Shown here in pieces: positions 50,862-63,998 of a DNA stretch of 64,000 bases (the stretch's first letter is position 1; each line of letters begins with the position of its first letter). This DNA comes from Sorangium cellulosum. Its GTDB lineage: Bacteria; Myxococcota_A; Polyangia; Polyangiales; Polyangiaceae. The position numbers were made by a program, and so were the translations under genes. The stretch covers positions 7,268,501-7,332,500 of the forward strand of contig NZ_CP012673.1 of NCBI RefSeq assembly GCF_002950945.1, read 5' to 3'. The notes under the pieces are model-generated. The model was not told the origin of the DNA. It ran no database searches and saw only the letters and a program-made list of their open reading frames with translations.

Positions 50862-51827
50862 ATGGTCTCTTTCAGATCGGGCGGGGAACGGACTCTGCCG
50901 CCCTCTTCCATGTCCGGCGGGGGTCGGCCTCCGGCGCCGCCGCGGCGACCACCGCTCCGGATGGAAACCCGGCGGGTGACGAGCTTTGATGGAACCGAGA
51001 TCGCCTACCGCGTGACGCGGCCGCCCTTCGAGGGGGCCAAGACAGTAATCCTGGTCAACGGGCTGGGGGGCCCTTACCTCGCGTGGCGAGGACAGATCGA
51101 GTACCTGTCCGACCAATACCGCTTCATCACGTGGGATTACCGCGGGATGTACGCGTCGCAGCGCCCTTCGCCGGATGTCCCGGGCGCCTACGCGGTCGCG
51201 AACCACGTGCGCGACCTGGAGGTGGTGCTCGCCGCGGAGGGGGTCCGGCACGGCGCGCTCATGGGCTGGAGCATGGGGGTCCAGGTCGCCCTCGAGGCGT
51301 TCCGCCGGCTGCCCGGGTTCGCCAGGAACCTGGTCCTCCTGAACGGCACCTCCCACCGGCCGCTGGAGACGCTGCCGCAGCTCGGCCGGCTGGTCCCGTC
51401 GCTCGTGGATCTCGCGACACGCGCGCACGCCGTGGCGAGCCAGGTGACACGTCGGGCCATCCGCCAGCCCGACGCCGCGACCTGGTTACGGCGGATGGGG
51501 ATGCTCGAGACGACCCTCGACGGCGAGGTGCTCGCCGAGCTGATGCAGCCGATGGGGGAGCTCGACGTGGAGGCGTTCTTCAGGAACCTGCGCGCGCTCG
51601 GCGCCCACGACGCCGAGGACGTGCTCGAGCAGATCGACGTCCCGACGCTGCTCATCACGGGCGACCGCGACACGTTCGCCCCGCGGGCGCTGGCGCAGGC
51701 GATGGCGCGCCGCATCCCGATGGCGGAGGTCCTCGTCGTGCGCGGCGGGACGCACTACACGGCGGTCGAGTTCCCGGAGCTGGTCTCGCTCCGGATCGAG
51801 CGCTTCTTCGCCGACCACGGGTTCTAG
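50862..51827 (+). CDS. alpha/beta-fold hydrolase
   Basis: 321 aa from ATG 50862 with ggagg close upstream; starts at 50910 and 50961 are alternatives and the fold begins near METRRVTSFDGTEIAYRV. Oxyanion-type motif VNGLGG; nucleophile elbow LMGWSMGVQVALE (Ser); acid in LLITGDRDTFAP; His in RGGTHYTAVEFPE. Complete Ser-Asp-His triad. Substrate unknown; esterase or lipase of the lactonase-like kind. The 420 bp upstream contain no gene. Confidence 0.85.
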   Translation: MVSFRSGGERTLPPSSMSGGGRPPAPPRRPPLRMETRRVTSFDGTEIAYRVTRPPFEGAKTVILVNGLGGPYLAWRGQIEYLSDQYRFITWDYRGMYASQRPSPDVPGAYAVANHVRDLEVVLAAEGVRHGALMGWSMGVQVALEAFRRLPGFARNLVLLNGTSHRPLETLPQLGRLVPSLVDLATRAHAVASQVTRRAIRQPDAATWLRRMGMLETTLDGEVLAELMQPMGELDVEAFFRNLRALGAHDAEDVLEQIDVPTLLITGDRDTFAPRALAQAMARRIPMAEVLVVRGGTHYTAVEFPELVSLRIERFFADHGF

Positions 51828-51869
51828 TCACCAGGAGGGGCCGCCGGCGCGCCGACGGCCCCCCACGGA

Positions 51870-54248
<2,379 letters not shown>

Positions 54249-54305
54249 GTGCGCGGCATACGCGCAGGGTGCACGCGCGTCCAGGCTTGACTTGCGGGGG
54301 TCGGC

Positions 54306-54407
<102 letters not shown>

Positions 54408-54531
54408 CGCTCGCTCGGGACTGGCCAGCATACCGGCGTGCTCGGGGGGCACAAAGCCAAGCCGTGCTCGCCGTCCTCGCCGTCCTCGCGCGCTGCGCGC
54501 GCTGCGGGCGGCTCCGGGCGGCTGCGCGCGG

Positions 54532-54550
54532 TGCGGAGCTGCGCTCCGCA
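54532..54550 (+). other. leader hairpin 1 of a four-helix-bundle gene
   Basis: Arms TGCGGAG and CTCCGCA with a 5-nt loop, about 76 bp upstream of the ATG at 54626. The same arms recur before the inverted paralogue at 55391-55409, so this is a conserved leader structure. Confidence 0.65.
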
Positions 54551-54625
54551 GCTTTGCGCCCCCCTGCGCGCGCCGGTGGTGGGCGGGGGCCCGGCGAGCG
54601 GGTCGTCGGGCTGGAGGAGGCCATC

Positions 54626-54952
54626 ATGCTTCGAATCTATGACGTCGTTCTCAAGATGATCGCTGGACTGGCTACAATCGCTGAGCAGATCGAGCGGCGA
54701 GACTCGGACCTCGCACGGCAAATGCGCAGGGCTGCGGCGAGCGTGGCGCTCAACACCGCCGAGGGCATGGGCAATACAGCCGGACACAAGAGACAGCGCT
54801 ACCAGACCGCCTTGGGCTCGGCGCGAGAAGTCATGGCCTGCGTCGATGTCGCCAAGGCCATGCGCTATGTCACCGACGTCGACGCCGATACGGTCGACCA
54901 CCTCGACCATGTGATTGCCACCCTCGTCCGCCTGGTCCGCCCGGGGGCGTGA
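54626..54952 (+). CDS. four-helix-bundle protein (S23/IVP family)
   Basis: 108 aa after a ggaggagg site. Sequence (RIYDVVLKMIAGLATIAEQI, LARQMRRAAASVALNTAEGM, RYQTALGSAREVMACVDVAK) matches the family of 23S-rRNA intervening-sequence proteins and Avd of diversity-generating retroelements. It probably forms a positively charged helical pentamer that binds nucleic acid. No reverse transcriptase or rRNA is nearby. Faces a paralogue on the other strand (54999-55319). Confidence 0.85.
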   Translation: MLRIYDVVLKMIAGLATIAEQIERRDSDLARQMRRAAASVALNTAEGMGNTAGHKRQRYQTALGSAREVMACVDVAKAMRYVTDVDADTVDHLDHVIATLVRLVRPGA

Positions 54953-54998
54953 CATCACGGGGGCGGGCCGCCCCTCGACGGCCCGCCCTCCGCGCTGA

Positions 54999-55319
54999 TT
55001 ACCGCGCCAGCCGGTGCACTGTTGCCACGATCCGGTCCAGCGTATCCCGGAGCGCCGGATCCACCTGGTCGAGGTAGCCCAGCGCCTCGGCCACATCGAG
55101 GCAGGCTCGCACTTCCGCCGCCGAGCCGAGCGCGTTGTGGAAACGCGCCCGCACGTTTTTCCCTTGCGAGTACGCTCCTTCGTGCAGGTTCAGCGGCACG
55201 CTCGCCGCCGCGCGTCGCAGCTGATCGGCGAGGTTGGAGTCCCTGGTTCCGATGCGCTCGATCAGCGGTCGCAGCCGCCGCACCAGGTCGATCGCGATGG
55301 AGTAGATGCGAAGAGCCAT
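54999..55319 (-). CDS. four-helix-bundle protein (S23/IVP family), inverted paralogue
   Basis: 106 aa from ATG 55319 with ggaggt. Same order as the neighbour: ALRIYSIAIDLVRRLRPLIE, LADQLRRAAASVPLNLHEGA, ARFHNALGSAAEVRACLDVAE, ending in VATVHRLAR. The convergent genes share leader sequence as well as coding pattern, so the locus is an inverted duplication with diverged products. Confidence 0.85.
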   Translation of the reverse strand: MALRIYSIAIDLVRRLRPLIERIGTRDSNLADQLRRAAASVPLNLHEGAYSQGKNVRARFHNALGSAAEVRACLDVAEALGYLDQVDPALRDTLDRIVATVHRLAR

Positions 55320-55390
55320 GATGAACCTCCGTTCGCCCCGAGCCTCCGGGGCCCCCCACCCCCGCCCGCGCGCGGAGGAAGGCGCAAGGC

Positions 55391-55409
55391 TGCGGAGCGA
55401 AGCTCCGCA
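55391..55409 (-). other. leader hairpin 2 of a four-helix-bundle gene
   Basis: Arms TGCGGAG and CTCCGCA with loop CGAAG, the counterpart of 54532-54550. A 19-bp sequence gccaagccgtgctcgccgt is identical (inverted) at 54456-54474 and 55448-55466. Confidence 0.65.
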
Positions 55410-55551
55410 CCGCGCGGAGCCGCGCGCAGCGCGCGAAGCGCGCGAGCACGGCGAGCACGGCTTGGCCTTGCGCCTTCCGAGCACGCGGGCACGCTTGCAG
55501 GCCCGGAGAGCGTCCTTCCGACGTCCGCTCCCTGACCGAGCGCGGTGCCTG

Positions 55552-55756
<205 letters not shown>

Positions 55757-55806
55757 GATCGAGCACGTATCCACACGCCGAGGCCCTCTGCCTCGGCCTG
55801 ACCCTC

Positions 55807-57150
55807 CTAGCCTGATATGCTTTCTTCTGATGAGGCCGCGCCGCGCCTCAGCCAAGGAGCCGCCGCGATGATCTCTCCGTCGCGCAGCACGGTCTCCGCG
55901 CGCGGCGTGCCCCAGGGCTGCACGATCGCGTTCTCGTGCGGCAGGTCCCAGATCGCCAGATCAGCGCGGAGCCCGGGCCGCACCGCGCCGCACACGTCGC
56001 CGAGCCCCAGCGCGCGCGCCGCCTCGCGCGTCGCGCCCAGGATCACCTCGGCGACGGTGAGGCCGTAGAGCCGCACCGCGAGCGCGAGCGCGAGCGGCAG
56101 GCTCTCGGTCGGCGCTGTGCCGGGGTTCGCGTCGCTGCCCACGATCAGGGGGACGCCGGCGGCGCGGAGCGCATCGACGGGCGGCGGGTCCTGCCGCAAG
56201 GTAAAGCTCGCCACGGGAAGCAGCGCGGCGGCGACGCCGGCCCCGGCGAGCGCCTCGATGCCCTCGGGCGCGACGTGCTCGAGGTGGTCGGCCGAGGCGG
56301 CACCGAGCGCGGCGGCGAGCGCCGCGCCGCCCACGTCCGCGAACTGCCCGACGTGCACGCGCACGCCGAGCCCGAGGGCGCGCGCCCGCTCGAGCACCGG
56401 CCGCGCCTCGTCGACCGAGAACGCGCTCCGGTCGATGTACGCGTCGACATAACGCGCGAGGCCGGCCGCGGCGATGGCGGGGAGCCAGGAGCGCGCGACC
56501 ACCCCGGCGTAGGCCGCGCGGTCGCCGCGCGCCTCCGGGGGCAGCGCGTGCAGCGCCAGGTAGGTCGGCACGACGCGGGGCAAGCGCGCGTCTCCGCCGG
56601 CGTCGGCGATCGCCTCGAGCTGCTTGCGCTCCGAGGCCTCGTCGAGGCCGTAGCCGCTCTTCGCCTCCACGGCGGTCACGCCGAGCTCGGCCATCCGGCG
56701 GAGGCGAGCGCGGAGCGCGGCCGCGAGCTCGCCGGCCGTCGCGGCGCGGACCGCGCGCATGCTCGCGACAATGCCGCCGCCGGCCGCGGCGATCGCCTCG
56801 TAGTCACCCCCGGCCATGCGGACCGCGTACTCCGCGTCCCGCGAGCCGACCCAGGGCGCGTGGGTATGGCAGTCGACGAGACCCGGCGTGACGACCCCCG
56901 CGGCGTCGATCGCGACCTCGAGGCCGGACCCGGGGCGCAGGATCTCCTGCCGGCGCCCGACCGCCTCGATCGCGCCATCGCGCACGACGAGCGCGGCGTC
57001 CTCAATGACGCCGAGCGGGTCGCCAGCCGAGGCGCGGGACAGGTCGCACGTCACGAGCCGGCGTGCGGCGATCACGAAGCGGCCGCCGCCGAGGAGAGGG
57101 CCGCGGCGGGACGGCGCCGGGGGATCCGAATCAGGACGCGGGAGATCCAT
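55807..57150 (-). CDS. hutI: imidazolonepropionase
   Basis: 447 aa. Third enzyme of histidine degradation; hydrolyses imidazolonepropionate to N-formiminoglutamate. Amidohydrolase motifs: GLVDCHTHAPWVGSRDAEYA (metal His pair), AVEAKSGYGLDE (substrate contact), VHVGQFADV and LIVGSDANPGTAPTESLPL (metal Asp). Length is about 30 residues above the usual 410 because of an N-terminal Pro-rich extension and a short tail. No other hut gene is near. Confidence 0.94.
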   Translation of the reverse strand: MDLPRPDSDPPAPSRRGPLLGGGRFVIAARRLVTCDLSRASAGDPLGVIEDAALVVRDGAIEAVGRRQEILRPGSGLEVAIDAAGVVTPGLVDCHTHAPWVGSRDAEYAVRMAGGDYEAIAAAGGGIVASMRAVRAATAGELAAALRARLRRMAELGVTAVEAKSGYGLDEASERKQLEAIADAGGDARLPRVVPTYLALHALPPEARGDRAAYAGVVARSWLPAIAAAGLARYVDAYIDRSAFSVDEARPVLERARALGLGVRVHVGQFADVGGAALAAALGAASADHLEHVAPEGIEALAGAGVAAALLPVASFTLRQDPPPVDALRAAGVPLIVGSDANPGTAPTESLPLALALAVRLYGLTVAEVILGATREAARALGLGDVCGAVRPGLRADLAIWDLPHENAIVQPWGTPRAETVLRDGEIIAAAPWLRRGAASSEESISG

Positions 57151-57272
57151 CAGGGCCTCGCGTTGGCTATGGGGGTCGCGGTGCAGGCGAGCTCAGGTGA
57201 GCTTCCCGTCTTCACGACGATCTAGCCACCGACGATGCCGCATCGCCAGGCGTCGTTACATCGCTGGCCAGG

Positions 57273-57441
57273 CATCGCGCCGCCCCTCGCCAGGCATCGC
57301 GCCGTCCCTCGCCAGGCATCGCGCCGCCCCTCGCCAGGCACCCCGCCGCCCCTCGCCAGGCATCCCGCCGCCCCTCGCCAGGCACCCCGCCGTCCCTCGC
57401 CAGGCATCCCGCCGTCCCTCGCCAGGCACCCCGCCGTCCGG
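57273..57441. repeat. 22-bp tandem repeat array
   Basis: Seven full units and one partial unit, exactly 22 bp each (unit start catcgcgccgcccctcgcca, then gg), with substitutions at four positions (catc/cacc, gcgcc/ccgcc, gcccc/gtccc). Two more decayed units precede it from 57238. Between hutI and the phosphatase gene. 22 is not a multiple of 3, so it is not a coding repeat. Confidence 0.9.
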
Positions 57442-57575
57442 TGCGAGTCGCTGCGAGCGAGTCTACCAGCGCCGCACGGCGCTTCTCGGAAACGCGTCTC
57501 ACAAGTTTCAGAAGGTTCACATCCGCGGCTCCCACTGTCCTGCATGGTGCTGCCCCACCTTTCGGAGGGCAACGC

Positions 57576-59288
57576 ATGCGCAGCATGGAACGACGCAGCT
57601 TCCTCAGGATGCTCGGCGGCGGGATCGCCGCCACGTTCATCACCACGTTCGACGCCGAGGACGCCCAGGCGCTCGCGAGCCAGGCTCCCACGGCGCTCCG
57701 GACCGACTCGGAGCGCATCTTCGATCTGTCGGTGGCCTCGGGCGATCCGAGCACCACCGGCGTCGTGCTCTGGACGCACATCCGCCCGAGCGCCTACGAC
57801 GCCGCGACGCCGATATGGTTTCAGATCGCGAGCGACGCGGCGTTCACCACGCTCGTCCTCGAGGGCCGGCTCTCGCGAGGCGCGGGCGGTCCGGAGCGCG
57901 ATCACACGATCGCCGTGACCATCGACGGACAGCTCTCCCCCGGGCGCCAGTACCACTACCGCTTCATCTACGGCGACACCGCGAGCCGGGTCGGGCGCTG
58001 CCGCACGCTGCCCACCGGCTCACCGCGACGCGTGAAGCTCGGCGTCCTGAGCTGCCAGGACTACACGAACGGGTACTACGGAGCGCTGAGGCACCTCGCC
58101 GCGGACGACAGCATCGACTTCGTCGTTCACCTAGGCGACTTCATCTACGAGAGCGTGGGCGATCCGCGCTTCCAGGACATGCCGTTCGACGACCGCTGGC
58201 TGCTCCTGCCCAGCGGATCGACCGTGTCGCTCGGGCTCGACGACTACCGCTACCTGTACCGCTCGTACCGCGGCGACGGCCACCTGAGGGCCCTCCTGGA
58301 GCGGCACACCCTCATCGTCAGCCACGACGATCACGAGATCGCGAACGACTGCTACTGGGACTACGCCAGAGACACGCTCGGCGCTCCGGATCACCCCTAC
58401 GCCGAGGACGCCGGGGCGCTGCGCCGCCTGAAACGCGAAGCGCAGCGCGCCTGGCTCGAGTACATCCCGTCGCGGGCCGTCGAGAACCCCGGGGAGACGC
58501 ACCCGCACGCGTACAGCCGGACGTACCGCGGCTTCGAGTTCGGCGACCTCGGGCGCCTCAGCATGCTCGACACCCGCACCTACCGCACGCCGCACCCGTG
58601 CGGCGAAGGCGACGTCTTCGAACGCTACCTGCCGATCGGATGCTCCGACTACGCGAGCTCGGAGCAGACGCTGCTCGGCAACGCGCAGAAGGAGTGGCTG
58701 CGAGGCCGCCTGGAGGAGAGCCGCGCGATCTGGAACGTGATCGGCAACCAGACCCTGCTCAGCCCGCTCAAGCTCGGCTACGGCTCGACCTCGCTGCCGA
58801 TCAACGTGGATGCCTGGGACGGGTACCAGGCGGAGCGGAGCTGGCTGACGGAGCTCCTCAGCGGGAGCGACGTCGCGAACGCCGTGATCCTGACGGGCGA
58901 CATGCACTCGTACATCGCCTCCCAGGTGCTGCGGAGCTACGGCAACCTGAACCCGCTCGACGTGTCGAACATCGTCGGCACCGAGTTCATGACGCCCTCG
59001 ATCACCTCGTCCAACCTGTTCGAGACGCTGCTCCGGCAGCTCGAGGGCGCCAGCGGCTCCCTGCTCGGCGGGCTGAGCGAGGCCGCGGTCCGGCTCAACA
59101 ACCCGCACGTGAAGTACTTCAACAGCGCGCAGTACGGCTACTCGACCGTCGAGCTCACGCGCGACTGCTGCGAGTGGGCGGCGTACGCGGTCGACAAGAA
59201 CGTCGACGCGTCGATGGCCGAGCGGCAGCTGCTCGCCCGCTACCGCAAGTACACGTGGTGGCCCTGGCTCGTCGAGATGTCGACCTGA
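57576..59288 (+). CDS. PhoD-like alkaline phosphatase or phosphodiesterase, Tat-exported
   Basis: 570 aa from ATG 57576 after cggaggg. Twin-arginine signal ERRSFLRMLGGGIAATFITT. The body matches the PhoD family: N-terminal Fn3-like domain (FDLSVASGDPSTTGVVLWTH), then metal-site motifs FVVHLGDFIYE, HTLIVSHDDHEIANDC and ILTGDMHSYIA. Releases phosphate from phosphodiesters outside the cytoplasm. The purple-acid-type Fe/Ca metals are known for PhoD. Substrate not shown. Confidence 0.9.
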   Translation: MRSMERRSFLRMLGGGIAATFITTFDAEDAQALASQAPTALRTDSERIFDLSVASGDPSTTGVVLWTHIRPSAYDAATPIWFQIASDAAFTTLVLEGRLSRGAGGPERDHTIAVTIDGQLSPGRQYHYRFIYGDTASRVGRCRTLPTGSPRRVKLGVLSCQDYTNGYYGALRHLAADDSIDFVVHLGDFIYESVGDPRFQDMPFDDRWLLLPSGSTVSLGLDDYRYLYRSYRGDGHLRALLERHTLIVSHDDHEIANDCYWDYARDTLGAPDHPYAEDAGALRRLKREAQRAWLEYIPSRAVENPGETHPHAYSRTYRGFEFGDLGRLSMLDTRTYRTPHPCGEGDVFERYLPIGCSDYASSEQTLLGNAQKEWLRGRLEESRAIWNVIGNQTLLSPLKLGYGSTSLPINVDAWDGYQAERSWLTELLSGSDVANAVILTGDMHSYIASQVLRSYGNLNPLDVSNIVGTEFMTPSITSSNLFETLLRQLEGASGSLLGGLSEAAVRLNNPHVKYFNSAQYGYSTVELTRDCCEWAAYAVDKNVDASMAERQLLARYRKYTWWPWLVEMST

Positions 59289-59324
59289 CTCGATCGGCGG
59301 GCGCGGCGCCCCGCCGCTGCGCGG

Positions 59325-60449
59325 TCACGTCGCCGCCCCCGCGGCGAGCGCGGCGAGCGCGGCGTGCGCTCGCTCGATCTCCTCGAGCACCGCCCTCGAC
59401 GACGGGCCGCCCACGATCTCGGCGAGCGCGGCCGGCAACGCGACCGGCCGCGGCGGGCAGCGGCGGCGCGCCTCGAGCCCGCGCGCGGCAGCCTCGGCGC
59501 AGCGATCGCGGAAGCGCGGATCGCGCTCGGCTTCGCGGACGAGCGCCTCGTGCGCGCGATCCGCGGCGTCCTCGTCCTTGCAGATCAGCAGCACGTCGCA
59601 GCCCGCCCGGACAGCCCGGGTGGCGGCCTCCTCGATCGGGAAGTGCGCCGCGATCGCGGCCATCTCGAGGTCGTCGGAGAAGAGCACCCCCCGGAAGCCG
59701 ATCTCGTCGCGCAAGAGGCCGGTGCATATGGCGCGGGAGAGCGTCGCCGGGACGCCAGGATCGAGCGCCTCGACGACGATGTGCGCCGTCATCATGGTCG
59801 CGAGGCCGGCGCCGGAAGCGGCGCGGAACGGAGGCAGCTCGACCTGATCGAGACGGCCGCGGCCGTGAGGGATGCTCGGGAGCGCGAGGTGGCTGTCGAG
59901 CGCGGTGTCGCCGTGCCCCGGGAAGTGCTTGCCGCACGCGAGCACGCCCTCGTCCTGGAGCCCCTCCAGGAAGGCGACCCCGCTCCGCGCCACACGCTCG
60001 GGATCGCGGCTGAACGCGCGATCCCCGATGATCGGGTTCGCGGGGTTCGAGTCGACGTCGAGCACCGGGGCGAAGTTCAGGTTGATGCCGACGGCCCGGA
60101 GCTCGGCCGCGACGGCGCGCGCCGCGCGGCGCAGCAGCGGCAGATCCGCGAGCTCGCCGAGCGAGCGCATCGTCGGCAACGTCAGGAACGGCGCGGGCAG
60201 GCGGGTGACGCGGCCGCCCTCCTGATCGATGCCGAGGAACGGCGGCCGATCGGGATCGCCCGCCGCGGCGAGCGCCTGGCAGAGCCGCAAGGTCGCGGCC
60301 GCGTCGGGGACGTTGCGCCGGAAGAGGATCGCGCCGCCCCTCCGCCCCTCGGCGAGCGCCTTGAGGGTGCGGGCGGGCGGCTCGGCGCCGTCGAAACCGC
60401 CCACGAGGAGCTGACCACACAGGACCCCCAGATCCAACCCGAGCTGCAT
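59325..60449 (-). CDS. nagZ: beta-N-acetylhexosaminidase (GH3)
   Basis: 374 aa. Removes N-acetylglucosamine from muropeptides during cell-wall recycling. Visible: FLGIDQEGGRVTRLP, GINLNFAPVLDVDS, GDRAFSRDPE, CGKHFPGHGDT (the GH3 NagZ signature with the catalytic His) and LFSDDLEMAAI (Asp nucleophile). Compact, without signal peptide, so cytoplasmic. Start at ATG 60449. Confidence 0.93.
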   Translation of the reverse strand: MQLGLDLGVLCGQLLVGGFDGAEPPARTLKALAEGRRGGAILFRRNVPDAAATLRLCQALAAAGDPDRPPFLGIDQEGGRVTRLPAPFLTLPTMRSLGELADLPLLRRAARAVAAELRAVGINLNFAPVLDVDSNPANPIIGDRAFSRDPERVARSGVAFLEGLQDEGVLACGKHFPGHGDTALDSHLALPSIPHGRGRLDQVELPPFRAASGAGLATMMTAHIVVEALDPGVPATLSRAICTGLLRDEIGFRGVLFSDDLEMAAIAAHFPIEEAATRAVRAGCDVLLICKDEDAADRAHEALVREAERDPRFRDRCAEAAARGLEARRRCPPRPVALPAALAEIVGGPSSRAVLEEIERAHAALAALAAGAAT

Positions 60450-60583
60450 CGCCCACCGCCTCTCGTTACTACGCAGGCGCGCGCCTGCCGCAGGGACCGT
60501 GTAGACGACTCCGGCCGGCGAGGCCAACTCCGAGCCGGCGAGGCCGCGCGCCGGAGCGCCGGCCAGCCGGCGAGCCGGCCTGA

Positions 60584-61594
60584 TCAGAACCGGATCGCGA
60601 TCTTCCCGAAGTGCCCGCCGCTCTCCATGAAGTCGAGCGCCTGCCGCGCCTCGGCGAAGGGAAAGACGCGGTCGATCACCGGCCGGAGCCCGTTCGCGGC
60701 GATCGCGCGGTTCATGTCCTCGAACATCGCCCGGGAGCCCACGAAGATGCCCTGCGCGGTGACCTGCTTCATCACGACGGGGAACAGGCTGAGCTCCGGC
60801 GCGCTGCCCGAGAGCACGCCGATGAGGCTCACACGTCCGCCGATGCGCACCGCACGCAACGAACGAGCGAGCGTGCCGGCGCCGCCCACCTCGACGACGT
60901 GATCCACCCCCTCGCCGCGGGTGAGCGAGGCCACGGGCGCGTCCCAGTCGGGCGTCGTGCGGTAGTTGATGGTCTCCCACGCGCCGAGCGACCTCGCGCG
61001 CTCGAGCTTCTCGTCGCTGCTCGACGTGACGATGACGCGCGCGCCCGCGAGCCGGGCGAACTGCAGCGCGAAGATCGAGACGCCGCCGGTGCCCTGCACG
61101 AGCACCGTGTCGCCCGCCTTGAGGCGGCCCTCCACGAAGAGCGCGTTCCAGGCGGTCACCGCGGCGCACGGCAACGACGCGGCCTGCTCGTCGGTGAGGT
61201 GCGGCGGGACCGCGACGACCCCGTCCTCGCCGAGGAGCACCTGCTCCGAGAGCACGCCCGGCAGCTCCCCGCCGAGCGCCCCCCGCACCTTGGCCGGGGA
61301 GAGCGCCCCGTCGATCCAGCGCTGGTTGAAGATCGGGCACACCCTGTCGCCGGGCTTCACCCGCGTGACCCCTTGCCCCACGTCCACCACCTCGCCGGCC
61401 CCGTCGGAGAGCGGGACGAGCGGGAGCTTGAACTTCGGGTTGTAGAGGCCCTTCGTCACGAGCACGTCGCGGAAGTTGAGCGACGCCGCCTTCATCTTGA
61501 CGACGACCTGCCCGGGCCCGGGCTTCGGATCGGGGAGCTCGATCGGGCGGAGCGCGTCGAGGCCGAACGACCCCTGGATGGCGAACGCTTTCAT
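60584..61594 (-). CDS. zinc-independent NAD(P)-dependent alcohol dehydrogenase, quinone oxidoreductase-like
   Basis: 336 aa, medium-chain dehydrogenase/reductase. GroES-like N-terminal domain (VVVKMKAASLNFRDVLVTKG, PLSDGAGEVVDVGQGV) without catalytic zinc cysteines; nucleotide motif VLVQGTGGVSIFALQFARLAGA; ends GGHFGKIAIRF. Reaction likely NADPH-dependent reduction of an enone or quinone. Followed by a tandem repeat before the EamA gene. Confidence 0.88.
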   Translation of the reverse strand: MKAFAIQGSFGLDALRPIELPDPKPGPGQVVVKMKAASLNFRDVLVTKGLYNPKFKLPLVPLSDGAGEVVDVGQGVTRVKPGDRVCPIFNQRWIDGALSPAKVRGALGGELPGVLSEQVLLGEDGVVAVPPHLTDEQAASLPCAAVTAWNALFVEGRLKAGDTVLVQGTGGVSIFALQFARLAGARVIVTSSSDEKLERARSLGAWETINYRTTPDWDAPVASLTRGEGVDHVVEVGGAGTLARSLRAVRIGGRVSLIGVLSGSAPELSLFPVVMKQVTAQGIFVGSRAMFEDMNRAIAANGLRPVIDRVFPFAEARQALDFMESGGHFGKIAIRF

Positions 61595-61649
61595 GCGGAT
61601 CCTCCTTGAGCAGAGCAGCGCTATGTCACGCGGCGGCGGCGCCGGCCAA

Positions 61650-61770
61650 CGCGCAGCGCTCGGTCAGCGCGCTCGGCGCCGCGCTTCGCGCAGCGCTCGG
61701 TCAACGAGCTCGGCGCCGCGCTTCGCGCAGCGCTCGGTCAACGAGCTCGGCGCCGCGCTTCGCGCAGCGC
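61650..61770. repeat. 37-bp tandem repeat, 3.3 units
   Basis: Period of exactly 37 bp (units 61650-61686, 61687-61723, 61724-61760 and a partial), in the intergenic region and running into the end of the EamA gene by about 30 bp. The unit contains the gctcggtcaacgagctcggc core. The second and third copies are identical; the first differs at three bases. Confidence 0.85.
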
Positions 61771-62721
61771 CTGGGCCGCGAGCCACAGGCCGGCCGCCAT
61801 CACCAGCGCAGCGCCGAGCAGCTGCGCCGCCGAGGGGATCTCGCCGAGCCAGACGGCGGCGAGCACGTGCGAAAGGACGACCCCGACGTAGCCGATGGCG
61901 CCGATACGCGCCGCGCTGTCGAGCGCGTACGCGCGCGTCATCGCGAGCTGCGCGAGGCCGCCGGCGAGCCCCGTCGCGACGAGCAGGACCAGACCGAGGG
62001 CGTCGGGGGAACGAAAGCCGGGGATCGAGAGCGCGATCATCACCGCGCTCGCCACGAGCGAGAAGTGCAGCGCGATCGACTCGGGGCTCGCCCGCCGCGC
62101 GCCGGCGCCGATCTTGCGCAGCCAGATCATGGCGAAGGCGGAGAAGGTCGCGCCGAGCGTGGCGATGAGCGCGACGTCGCCCGCAATCGCGAGCTTCGGC
62201 GCGGCGATCAGCGCGACGCCCGCGAAGGCGAGCAGCATCGCGACCCACAGGCCCGGGCTGCTCCGCTCGCCGAGCAGCCGCGGCGCGAGGATCGCGACGA
62301 AGATCGGGCTCGTCGCGCCGAGCGTGACCGTATCGCCGAGCGCGATCTGTGGGGCGCCGAGCGTGTAGAAGACGCAGAGCATCGCCCCGGTGCCGCAGAG
62401 CGAGCGCGCCCACGCGAGGCGCCGATCGCCGCGGTGCATCGTGAGCGGCGCCCGGCGGGCGAGCGCGACGCCGAGCGCGGTGGCCGCGCCGATCAGCGTG
62501 CGCGACGCCGCCACCTCGGGCCACGGGGCGCGCGCCGACGAGAGCCGCGCGAGGACGTTCATCGCGGCGAAGAGCGCCTGAGCGAGGACCATCCACAACA
62601 CGCCCGCGAGCGGCCGGATCGCGGGGCCGTCGCGCTCCTCGGCGAGGACGATCGCGGACGCCCCCGGCGGGTGCGCGGCGACCGCCCCTTGTGACGACGA
62701 TGACGTGCTCACGGGGCGCAT
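61738..62721 (-). CDS. EamA-family transporter
   Basis: 327 aa from ATG 62721. Ten hydrophobic segments in two EamA halves (VLWMVLAQALFAAMNVLARL, GDVALIATLGATFSAFAMIW), with internal duplication. Exports metabolites of unknown kind. The C-terminal end (ALREARRRAR) is coded by the first copies of the 37-bp repeat, so the end of the protein is repeat-derived. Confidence 0.88.
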   Translation of the reverse strand: MRPVSTSSSSQGAVAAHPPGASAIVLAEERDGPAIRPLAGVLWMVLAQALFAAMNVLARLSSARAPWPEVAASRTLIGAATALGVALARRAPLTMHRGDRRLAWARSLCGTGAMLCVFYTLGAPQIALGDTVTLGATSPIFVAILAPRLLGERSSPGLWVAMLLAFAGVALIAAPKLAIAGDVALIATLGATFSAFAMIWLRKIGAGARRASPESIALHFSLVASAVMIALSIPGFRSPDALGLVLLVATGLAGGLAQLAMTRAYALDSAARIGAIGYVGVVLSHVLAAVWLGEIPSAAQLLGAALVMAAGLWLAAQALREARRRAR

Positions 62722-62852
62722 CGATACCACCTCGCCGCACCGCACGCCGCCGGACGCGAGGCGGCCGGCGCTGACCTGACCGAGTGCGCGCGCGACGGCG
62801 AGGCGCTACCGTCGCAGCGATGCGCGCAATCAACGCGAGATGGACAGGATCG

Positions 62853-63998
<1,146 letters not shown>

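Noticed and set aside
54626..55319. Diversity-generating retroelement (Avd-like proteins)
   Set aside because: No reverse transcriptase, template repeat or variable repeat seen nearby.
57238..57441. 22-bp repeats as a CRISPR array
   Set aside because: Units are contiguous without spacers and no cas gene is near.
57441..57575. Upstream extension of the PhoD-like gene
   Set aside because: The Tat signal starts at 57576-57585 behind a good ribosome site; upstream frame lies partly in the 22-bp array.
56816..60013. Long plus-strand frame over hutI, the phosphatase and nagZ
   Set aside because: Crosses three well supported genes and has no domain of its own.
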